Shown here: in pieces, positions 1 through 5,772 of the stretch | Layout of the letters: each line of letters starts with the position of its first letter | How positions within the stretch are numbered: the first letter of the stretch is position 1 | From: Planctomycetota bacterium | Lineage (GTDB): Bacteria > Planctomycetota > Planctomycetia > Planctomycetales > Planctomycetaceae | Direction of reading: 5' to 3' | DNA length: 9,900 nucleotides | Assembly (NCBI GenBank): GCA_027622115.1 | Contig: JAQBZS010000183.1 | Location: forward strand, 1-9,900 | Notes under the pieces: generated by a model | Database searches by the model: none | What the model was told of the DNA's origin: nothing | What the model saw: only the letters and a program-made list of their open reading frames with translations | Translations under genes and position numbers: made by a program

Positions 1-95
1 TTCCCCCTCTCCGAGTTCAAAACCTGCTTGAACTGTTTCCCGTGTCAACCCGAGATGTTTTCAACACGCTAGTCCGCGTCGTCGCCAAAACGTAA
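1..95 (+). CDS. 3' end of an unidentified upstream gene (partial)
   Basis: In frame 3 the sequence is open from the window edge to a TAA at 93-95. It encodes about 30 residues rich in Leu and Val (roughly PPLRVQNLLELF then PVSTRDVFNTLVRVVAKT), which reads like an amphipathic C-terminal helix. The stop lies 4 bases before the ATG of the glycosyltransferase at 100, a spacing typical of genes in one operon. Frame 1 is also open, to a TAG at 70-72, but its Cys/Phe-rich product looks less natural. No domain can be named from so short a tail. If the call is right, the gene probably belongs to the same polysaccharide locus as its neighbour, but that is inference from position only. Confidence 0.45.
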   Translation, partial: PPLRVQNLLELFPVSTRDVFNTLVRVVAKT

Positions 96-99
96 ATCC

Positions 100-1395
100 A
101 TGATCTCCACATCCCGCAATCTTCTTCACGGCACGGCACTCGACGGCCTGCGAGTGCTGTACGTGTTGAATTCCGCCGGCGGTGGAGCGACTCAGGGCAT
201 CTACGAACACGTTCGATCCGGTCACACCAATGGCATCGTGCCGTTCGCCGTCATTCCGCCTTCGCGAGCCAACCATGACCGGCTGACGCATGTTTTCGCC
301 GGTGTTCGCTCGCTGCCGTTGCCCTGGTGGGATCGAGACATCGACGCGGGATTCCTGCGTAAAGCCGCAGTGACGTATGGGCGATTGCGACGCAAGGAAA
401 CGTTGTCCGTCAGTCGCAGGAAGTTGCGTGAGCTGTGCCGCGAGTGGGGCATCGACGCGATTCACTCGGGAACGGCCGTGACGCTTTCGGGGGCACTGGT
501 CGCGCACGAGCTTGGCATTCCGCACATCTGGCACGTCAAGGAATGCATCGGTCGCACGGGGCGCGTCCAATTCCCCTTGACTGATGGGCCGCTGGTGAGT
601 CTCTTCGAAGGCCTGTCGCACCGCGTGGTTGTGATGTCCAAATTCATTGGACGACCATTCTTCCAGCACGGCTGCAACAACGTGGAAGTGATTCCGGACG
701 GTGTTGACGGCGAAATCTTTCAGCCCACCGGGTCGCGGCACATGCGGGATGCTCTGCAAATTGGAGACGGTGTCACACTGGCAGGAATGGTGGCCAGCCT
801 GACCAGCAACTGGAAGCGACACGATGTCTTCATCGAAGTCGCTGCCGAAGTGTGTCGTCGCCGACGGGACGTCCACTTTCTGCTGGTCGGCCCGCAACCC
901 AAGGGAAAACGCTGGCCGCACGATCGACCGAGCCACTATTACGCTCGGATTCGTGCGTTGGCCGAATCGCGAATTCCCGCTGATCGCCTGCATTTCCAAG
1001 ACTTCACCGACGACGCCGCCGACCTAATGCGATCACTGGATGTCTTGGTCCATACGTGTGATGTCGAACCCTTCGGACGCATCGCCATCGAATCCATGGC
1101 ATGCGGCATCCCGGTTGTCGGGCCGTCGACCGGCGGCATCGCCGAAACCGTTGTCAGTGGTTCCACGGGCTTGCTCGTCGATCCGCACAGTCCCGCCGAG
1201 TATGCCTCGGCCATCGAGCGGATCGCCGACGACGACACCTATCGCCGCCAACTTGCGGATCAAGCCGTTCGCCACGTTCGCGACCACTTCACGATCGAGC
1301 AATATGCATCGCGGATCGAGGCCGTGTATCGCAGCGCGGGCAAATCGAGTCGCGGGCGAATCGAAACTCGGACGCATCAAGACGTGGGAGCCTGA
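100..1395 (+). CDS. GT4-type family glycosyltransferase
   Basis: The 431-residue product is a predicted GT-B-fold retaining glycosyltransferase that moves a sugar from a nucleotide-sugar donor to a glycan or lipid acceptor at the cytoplasmic face. The N-terminal Rossmann half begins with VLYVLNSAGGGATQGIYEH near residues 19-37, a Gly-rich acceptor-side loop. The half ends with the typical bridge VIPDGVDGEIFQP near 200. The C-terminal donor-binding half carries the signature EPFGRIAIESMACGIPVVG. Its EX7E pair is E323 and E331, followed by GGIAE, which is characteristic of the GT4 (glycosyl transferases group 1) family. Length is normal for the family. There is no signal peptide or membrane segment, and the last 25 residues are basic and variable. 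The ATG at 100 has no clear Shine-Dalgarno sequence but lies 4 bases after the preceding stop, so coupling is likely. The sugar specificity and acceptor cannot be inferred. Confidence 0.9.
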   Translation: MISTSRNLLHGTALDGLRVLYVLNSAGGGATQGIYEHVRSGHTNGIVPFAVIPPSRANHDRLTHVFAGVRSLPLPWWDRDIDAGFLRKAAVTYGRLRRKETLSVSRRKLRELCREWGIDAIHSGTAVTLSGALVAHELGIPHIWHVKECIGRTGRVQFPLTDGPLVSLFEGLSHRVVVMSKFIGRPFFQHGCNNVEVIPDGVDGEIFQPTGSRHMRDALQIGDGVTLAGMVASLTSNWKRHDVFIEVAAEVCRRRRDVHFLLVGPQPKGKRWPHDRPSHYYARIRALAESRIPADRLHFQDFTDDAADLMRSLDVLVHTCDVEPFGRIAIESMACGIPVVGPSTGGIAETVVSGSTGLLVDPHSPAEYASAIERIADDDTYRRQLADQAVRHVRDHFTIEQYASRIEAVYRSAGKSSRGRIETRTHQDVGA

Positions 1396-1412
1396 AAATC
1401 CGCGATCAGCCA

Positions 1413-1458
1413 AAACGTTAAACGTTAAACGTTAAACGTTAGTGTTAGTGTTAGTGTT
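1413..1458. repeat. Tandem repeat: AAACGTT x4 then AGTGTT x3
   Basis: Four perfect copies of the heptamer AAACGTT occupy 1413-1440. They pass without a gap into three perfect copies of the hexamer AGTGTT at 1441-1458. The heptamer contains the palindrome AACGTT, so the first block has four evenly spaced self-complementary sites. The second unit resembles the first with one base lost and substitutions, which suggests slippage followed by divergence. It begins 18 bases after the glycosyltransferase stop codon and lies outside every supported gene, so copy-number change would not shift a reading frame. Confidence 0.95.
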
Positions 1459-1631
1459 TCGATGCGATGCCGCGCGTGACAGTCTCATTGAGCGTGATGC
1501 CGCCTGGGGCAGTCCCGTAATTCGAGTATCGACGCCTTAGATGAGCGCAACGTAGTCCACGTATTTGCCGGTATGGTAAGGATGGATCCATGTGGACGGA
1601 GTTGCTGTTCCCTGAGTGGTTGGGGGGCTGC

Positions 1632-1737
1632 CGTTTGGCTTGCAGCAGGTGGTTTGATGCTGGTCGGGTAGACACTCTCTGTCCGATCGTTCTGTAGGAA
1701 GTGGCGGTGGTAACCCACCAGGTTTCCAAGCCAAACG
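1632..1737. other. Candidate structured RNA or palindromic repeat unit
   Basis: An 11-base perfect inverted repeat pairs CGTTTGGCTTG (1632-1642) with CAAGCCAAACG (1727-1737) across 84 bases. Three smaller hairpins fit inside it: CAGCA/TGCTG (1643-1647 with 1658-1662), directly abutting the closing stem; GACA/TGTC (1671-1674 with 1680-1683); and GGTGG/CCACC with a TAAC loop (1706-1710 with 1715-1719). Together they form a plausible multi-branch fold. Only the 11-bp stem is individually unlikely by chance. All stems are Watson-Crick on both strands, so the transcribed strand cannot be told. No known RNA family was recognised. Confidence 0.4.
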
Positions 1738-1780
1738 TGCCTTTGCCGCGGAGAGGGGAAAGCAATTGATCGCTCCTGCC

Positions 1781-1874
1781 GCCGCTTCGCGGCTTCACCG
1801 ATGATCGGCTCCTCGTACCTGGGGTTCCGCTGCGCTCCACCCCAGGCTATCTGTGCGTGCCGTCGCTCCGCGGC
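1781..1874. repeat. Intergenic hairpin block
   Basis: Three hairpins occur in this stretch: GCCGC-TTC-GCGGC (1781-1793), CCTGGGGT with ACCCCAGG (1818-1825 and 1839-1846, 13-base loop), and GCCG with CGGC (1859-1862 and 1871-1874). None is followed by a T-run on either strand, so a classical intrinsic terminator is not supported. The block begins about 70 bases beyond the helicase stop and could still help end transcription from either convergent gene. The sequence resembles repeated intergenic material I associate with planctomycetes, which is recall only. Confidence 0.5.
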
Positions 1875-1944
1875 TGAAGCAGCGCAGCATCTTACGGGGC
1901 TCAAAGAGAATGCGGTTTAGTGCAGCCACCACCGGGAGATGCTT

Positions 1945-4437
1945 TCAACTCGACGATGAATCAGCCGTCTCGTCGGTTGTTGTGACCGTGGCGGCGTGCT
2001 CTTCGCCGACGACGACGTCGCTGGCGGATTGCAAGGATTCGATCATCTTGTCCGTGCTCTCGGAATCGACGGATCGGCAACTCTCGGTGAGCCGATCGGC
2101 GAGCGAATTCATGTCCGACTTCCATTCCACTGGGTCGGTCTCGTCCGGACATACGTCCGAGAATTCGCCGCACAGCAAGATCAGCCTCAGCAAGTGGCGA
2201 AAGATCTGGCCTTCCTGCTTGACGAGGTCGTGAGCGCGGACGTAGCGATTAAAGTCTCCTTCGAACTGCAAGACCGCGCCGGCGGCCCATACCGGTTGCG
2301 TGTGCAAGTCGCGGACTCCCGGCATTTCCGCGTCAAATAAGACTCGCATCTTGTCGGCGATCGTCAACGCCCGCTTTGGCGGCCACACGTCTTCGTCTTC
2401 ATCGAGCGACGGGTCCAAGTCCGACGGCAATACCAAGCCGCGACGCAACAACTCTTCGTCCAACCAATTCGCCGCCAACCAACCGGCCGGCATTTGATCT
2501 GGACCCGGTACATAGATCGCTGGCCCCAAGGAACGCGGCAACTCCAGCACGCTCTCGAAAATCTGAATGCGTTCGTTCTCGTCGGCTCGTCCGAGGTGCT
2601 TCAGCAAGAAGGTCGCATACAGCGGATTGATGCTGCGGAATTTCAGCAGTGTGTCGATGAGCGGCGTGGCCCGGGCGAATCTCGGCTGATACGGCACCGG
2701 CGGTGCCTTCAACACAACTCGCTGGACGGCTGGCTTGTCGGCATTCGACGCCTCGGATTCGTCGGCGGCCGTTCGAGCCTCTTGCAAAAGCGCGCCGAAA
2801 GATCCAACGGAGGACTCGGCTGATTCTACCGGCGCAACGGCTTTGGTCTCGTTTGATGCGGCTGCGGGCGATTCGTTGGCGGCTGCATCGGGTGGTGGTG
2901 GCGGTTCCGGCTCCAGCGTTACGAAGTCGCCGGCTCGCAAGGTCAGCAGCATTTGTGTGAGGATCTTCTCGCCCTCGTCGAGCTGTTTCGGTTCCATCAG
3001 CCGACGACGCACGGCAGCTCGAAGACGAATCACTTCGGGCGAGATCTTCAGCAGATACGCCAACAAGCGCCACGGCAACGGGCCTCGGCTGCTGAGTTTT
3101 CCCGGCGGCGACTCCTGCAATTTCTTGAATTGTGCGGCCGTCCAATACGTTTGGTTTTGTCGCCGAGTCGGACGTTTCTTAGCCATCTGTTTCTTGATGC
3201 GCCGCAGATTGGGATCCTTGGTGTCCTCGGGGATTTGGTCGAATTTCTCTTTCCACCGTGCAATTTTGACGTCGTCTTCATGAGCCAACGCGAACACGTG
3301 GCCTTGCGTGTCGAATTGCGGACGACCGGCTCGCCCGAAAATCTGATGCGCGGTGCTGGGTTCCACCAGCTTCTTGTCTTTCGGAGGCCCCTTGACCAGC
3401 GACGTCATCACCACAGATCGAGCCGGCAGGTTCATCCCGGCGGCCAACGTTTCCGTGCAGACACAGACCGACAGCAGCTTTCGTTGAAACAAATCCTCGA
3501 CGCGTCGCCGGTACTTCGGCAGCAAACCGGCGTGATGCACGCCCACGCCGCGCTGCAAGATTTGTTTGAGTTTCGGACCCGCGCCCGCCGACCAATCCAT
3601 TTCGTTGAGTTCCACTGCCAGGAGTTTTTGGGCGTCCTTGCTCAGTAGATTCTTGCCCTTGAGTTGCTCGGCGACATTCCAGCACTCGCTGCGATTGAAG
3701 CAGAATGCCAACGCGGGCGTGCGGCGAGTTTCCTCGTCGCCGACCGACATGAACTCAATCTGTTCGTTGAGCAACTTGTCCTCGACCCAGTGAAATTCGA
3801 GCGGCACTTTACGGTCGGTGCTCTGGACCAAGTCCACCGTGCGTTTGAAGCCGCGTTTGAGCCAGATGATGAATTCGGACGCGTTGCCGACCGTGGCAGA
3901 CAACAACAGCAGCTTGACCGATTTCGGCAACAACCCCAGCGACAACTCCCACACGATCCCGCGTTGCGGATCGGCGAAGCTGTGGAATTCGTCCATGACC
4001 ACGGCGGCGACATCGCTGAAGTCGAACGCTTCGGTGTGCAGCAAGCGGTTCAGCAGGATTTCGGCGACGACCACCAACACCTTCGCGTCCGGGTTGACTC
4101 GCCGATTGCCGGTCACCAGCCCGACGTCGTCGCGCGAGAAGCCCCAGCGTTCGGCGGCGTCCTGCATCTCCTGGAACTTTTGTTCGGTCAATGCGATGAG
4201 CGGCGTGGTGTAATACGCCACCTGTCGCGTGTGCAGGGCTTCGAACATCGCCGCCTCGGCAATGACCGTCTTGCCCGTGCCGGTGGGAGCGCAGACCAAC
4301 ACACCCTCGTCGGACGAGAACCACGACAGCAATGCTTCTTCCTGGACGGGATACGGCTCGAATTGCAAGTGGTCCAGATACTTTCCGGCCAGATCGTCTC
4401 GCGACGGCACGGCGTTCGATGCCACGTCATTTGCCAT
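1945..4437 (-). CDS. Ski2-like DEAD/DEAH-box (DExH) helicase
   Basis: This is a predicted cytoplasmic ATP-dependent superfamily 2 helicase of 830 residues. All core motifs are visible: motif I APTGTGKT (50-57), Ia TTPLIAL (about 77-83), II DEFH (149-152), III SAT (180-182), IV around AFCFNRS (244-250), GVGVHHAGLLP (297-307), V CTETLAAGMNLPA (327-339) and VI QIFGRAGR (365-372). The HHAGLLP and AAGMNLPA patterns are typical of the Ski2/Mtr4/Hel308 group. A Pro/Ala/Glu-rich linker (about 506-575) joins a helical C-terminal region (about 590-780). Its EGDFNRYVRAHDLV stretch loosely recalls the DSHCT domain of Ski2/Mtr4. The gene overlaps the exonuclease gene, so translation is probably coupled. 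Possible starts are the ATG at 4437 (chosen, 11-base overlap), ATG at 4449 and GTG at 4464. The C-terminal tail is Ser/Thr/Glu-rich. Whether it acts on RNA or DNA is unknown. Confidence 0.9.
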   Translation of the reverse strand: MANDVASNAVPSRDDLAGKYLDHLQFEPYPVQEEALLSWFSSDEGVLVCAPTGTGKTVIAEAAMFEALHTRQVAYYTTPLIALTEQKFQEMQDAAERWGFSRDDVGLVTGNRRVNPDAKVLVVVAEILLNRLLHTEAFDFSDVAAVVMDEFHSFADPQRGIVWELSLGLLPKSVKLLLLSATVGNASEFIIWLKRGFKRTVDLVQSTDRKVPLEFHWVEDKLLNEQIEFMSVGDEETRRTPALAFCFNRSECWNVAEQLKGKNLLSKDAQKLLAVELNEMDWSAGAGPKLKQILQRGVGVHHAGLLPKYRRRVEDLFQRKLLSVCVCTETLAAGMNLPARSVVMTSLVKGPPKDKKLVEPSTAHQIFGRAGRPQFDTQGHVFALAHEDDVKIARWKEKFDQIPEDTKDPNLRRIKKQMAKKRPTRRQNQTYWTAAQFKKLQESPPGKLSSRGPLPWRLLAYLLKISPEVIRLRAAVRRRLMEPKQLDEGEKILTQMLLTLRAGDFVTLEPEPPPPPDAAANESPAAASNETKAVAPVESAESSVGSFGALLQEARTAADESEASNADKPAVQRVVLKAPPVPYQPRFARATPLIDTLLKFRSINPLYATFLLKHLGRADENERIQIFESVLELPRSLGPAIYVPGPDQMPAGWLAANWLDEELLRRGLVLPSDLDPSLDEDEDVWPPKRALTIADKMRVLFDAEMPGVRDLHTQPVWAAGAVLQFEGDFNRYVRAHDLVKQEGQIFRHLLRLILLCGEFSDVCPDETDPVEWKSDMNSLADRLTESCRSVDSESTDKMIESLQSASDVVVGEEHAATVTTTDETADSSSS

Positions 4438-5509
4438 GTGGACCACCATTGTCTCCGCCCCCACCCATCAATCCGGCGGCATCGTCGAGAATCATGAAGC
4501 TGTCATCGACGGCACTCTCGGCTGCGACCGAATCGGCGGTCGGTGGAACTGCGCGAGCTGCAATTTCGGTCGGTGGAACTTCCGCTGCGGCCTCGTCGGT
4601 TGGACCACTGGCAACCGAACCACCGATAACACCGGCGATTGCGGGCTGGGGTTCCAACACCGGCGTGGTCTCCGCCTCGGCTTGCTCCAACTTGCTCGGA
4701 TGCACCCAATCGCCCCAGTGCTTGAGATAGTGGGCGTAGGCTGGAATGTCGTCGGCTTGCGCTTCGAGCCAACACTTGGAATCGGCGACCAACTGCTGCT
4801 CGACTTCGAGCTTCAACTTGCCGAGCAACACGCGACTGCGGAGAAAGACGTAATACGTATCGAGCACATCGCAACGGCAGTAATCGTTGATGGCCTCGAC
4901 TTCACCATCGTCGTACAGCCCTTGGACCTGCGAGCCGTCAACGCCCGTCTTGCCGGGTTTGCCGATGAGATTCGCCAACAGGTTCAGGCCGCCAGACAGC
5001 CGCACGGCTCCAAAGTTCGAGAACAAGTCCATCAAGTCGATATGCGCCGACGAGTTGTAGCGATTCCGGGATTGCTCGAACGATTTCGCTTCCGTGTTGA
5101 ACCAAGCCGGCACGCTGATCCCGCAACGAAACGCGTTGTATTCCAGCACCGGCAAGTCGTACCCGCGTCCGTTGAACGTAACCAACGTCGGTTGGCGGTA
5201 GTGCATCCAGCCTCGCCAAAACCGCCGAGTGATTTCATGCGGACGATACAGCGGCGCGTCGAGCACGGTGAGATCGATCAGGCGGTAATCGGGATCGACT
5301 TTGGCGACGGCGACGGAGATCGGCAGCATGAAAGTAAAGGGGATGACGTCCGTCCCGCGTTGTTCGATCAATTCGGCGCGAAAGCGTGCCGTGGCTTCAT
5401 CAGGGTCCAGCCCATCGTCGGGATACTTCACGCGGCTGATCAAATCGCCGTTGGCCACGGCCTCGGTATCGAACAACAAATACGCCACGCGTGGTTGGGG
5501 GTCGCTCAC
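4427..5509 (-). CDS. DEDDy 3'-5' exonuclease, PolB-exo2-like
   Basis: This 360-residue protein matches the predicted 3'-5' exonuclease family related to the proofreading domain of family B DNA polymerases (Pfam DNA_pol_B_exo2 type). It would remove nucleotides from 3' ends using two metal ions. Acidic residues are in the expected order: YLLFDTEA with D14 and E16, FNGRGYDLP with D118, D158 in HIDLMDLF, and YCRCD with Y210 and D214, which makes it the DEDDy subtype. The fold ends near residue 270. Residues 271-360 form an Ala/Pro/Glu-rich, probably disordered tail ending in Gly-rich sequence, longer than is usual for the family. The start is a GTG, supported by a GGAG Shine-Dalgarno sequence 6 bases upstream. 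Its final codons overlap the start of the helicase gene, so the two probably act together on one nucleic acid. No polymerase domain is present. Confidence 0.88.
   Translation of the reverse strand: MSDPQPRVAYLLFDTEAVANGDLISRVKYPDDGLDPDEATARFRAELIEQRGTDVIPFTFMLPISVAVAKVDPDYRLIDLTVLDAPLYRPHEITRRFWRGWMHYRQPTLVTFNGRGYDLPVLEYNAFRCGISVPAWFNTEAKSFEQSRNRYNSSAHIDLMDLFSNFGAVRLSGGLNLLANLIGKPGKTGVDGSQVQGLYDDGEVEAINDYCRCDVLDTYYVFLRSRVLLGKLKLEVEQQLVADSKCWLEAQADDIPAYAHYLKHWGDWVHPSKLEQAEAETTPVLEPQPAIAGVIGGSVASGPTDEAAAEVPPTEIAARAVPPTADSVAAESAVDDSFMILDDAAGLMGGGGDNGGPHGK
4537..4580. repeat. 14-base direct repeat in the exonuclease tail
   Basis: CGGTCGGTGGAACT occurs at 4537-4550 and again at 4567-4580, a period of 30 bases or 10 codons. 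On the coding (minus) strand it encodes the VPPT motifs at residues 311-314 and 321-324 of the exonuclease. This indicates a recent in-frame duplication within the disordered tail rather than a conserved structural element. Confidence 0.85.
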
Positions 5510-5515
5510 AATTCA

Positions 5516-5519
5516 CTCC
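5516..5519 (-). promoter_or_regulatory. Shine-Dalgarno site of the exonuclease gene
   Basis: On the minus strand GGAG (5519 down to 5516) lies 6 bases before the GTG at 5509. It decides in favour of this non-ATG start, because the coding frame shows no competing ATG upstream with a comparable site. Confidence 0.65.
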
Positions 5520-5761
5520 ATCGGCTGAGTTCCGTCAATCGGCTGTGGTCACTGCTCGGCTCACCGTAGCAAAGTTGTCGAGTGGTTCCACCGTACAGCC
5601 GGTTCCAACTCGACGGGCTGTGTGGAGGGCGACCCTGGTAGGGTCAGGAAAGTTTGAACCACCCGACACCGACACCGATGACGGCACGACCTGCCGCAAC
5701 GAATTCGGTATTCTATGTCGAGCGGCTCTTCACCACGATCTCCGAACCACTCGTTCTTTCC

Positions 5762-5766
5762 AGGGA
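5762..5766 (+). promoter_or_regulatory. Shine-Dalgarno site of the DUF1501 gene
   Basis: AGGGA lies 6 bases before the ATG at 5773. It fixes the start there and argues against the open frame extending back to 5491, which would overlap the divergent exonuclease gene. Confidence 0.6.
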
Positions 5767-5772
5767 CTGATC

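Larger units (their letters stand above)
1396..1944. other. 549-bp convergent intergenic region with no supported gene
   Basis: This gap lies between the ends of the glycosyltransferase (+) and the helicase (-). Open frames exist on both strands (minus 1451-1840 and 1485-1904, plus 1853-2233), but they are rich in Arg, Ser and Pro, overlap one another, and show no domain or plausible start signal. The region instead contains a tandem repeat (1413-1458), an 11-bp inverted repeat enclosing smaller hairpins (1632-1737), a GTCCAC/GTGGAC stem (1555-1560 with 1592-1597), and a hairpin block (1781-1874). The composition recalls multicopy intergenic sequence in planctomycete genomes, but that is recall and has not been checked. 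Confidence 0.7.
5510..5772. promoter_or_regulatory. Divergent intergenic control region
   Basis: This 263-bp gap separates the start of the exonuclease (minus) from the start of the DUF1501 gene (plus), so both promoters should lie here. It contains an inverted repeat GTCGAGT/ACTCGAC (5577-5583 with 5608-5614). The loop carries two copies of GGTTCCA (5584-5590 and 5601-5607). A second pair, CAGCC/GGCTG (5596-5600 with 5616-5620), interleaves with the first and could compete with it. A compact hairpin GACCCT-GGT-AGGGTC lies at 5631-5645. No -35/-10 pair is clear; the AT-rich TATTCTAT at 5709-5716 is the best -10-like stretch for the plus-strand gene. The DUF1501 frame stays open through this region, but no start signal supports translation here. 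Confidence 0.5.

Noticed and set aside
61..999. 312-residue minus-strand open frame opposite the glycosyltransferase
   Set aside because: It is antisense to a gene with clear GT4 motifs, is rich in Arg, His, Gln and Val with no domain, and is a typical shadow in GC-rich DNA.
1413..1458. Short CRISPR-like array
   Set aside because: The units are 6-7 bases with no spacers and there is no cas gene in the window.
1451..1904. Two overlapping minus-strand open frames of 129 and 139 residues in the convergent gap
   Set aside because: Their composition is Arg/Ser/Pro-rich, they overlap in different frames, and they run through inverted repeats. They are more likely repeat sequence than genes, though a decayed gene cannot be excluded.
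2399..3145. 248-residue minus-strand open frame inside the helicase
   Set aside because: It is an Arg/Ala-rich out-of-frame shadow of the helicase linker and C-terminal region.
1945..5509. Known anti-phage defence island built around the helicase and nuclease
   Set aside because: No methyltransferase, PglZ, Argonaute, TIR, reverse transcriptase or other recognised defence partner is present, and codon use resembles the neighbours.
4229..5569. 446-residue plus-strand open frame opposite the exonuclease
   Set aside because: The opposite strand carries all DEDDy motifs and a Shine-Dalgarno site; this frame has no recognisable domain.
5491..5772. N-terminal extension of the DUF1501 frame
   Set aside because: It would overlap the divergent exonuclease start and place 94 residues before the Tat signal; a Shine-Dalgarno site supports the ATG at 5773.
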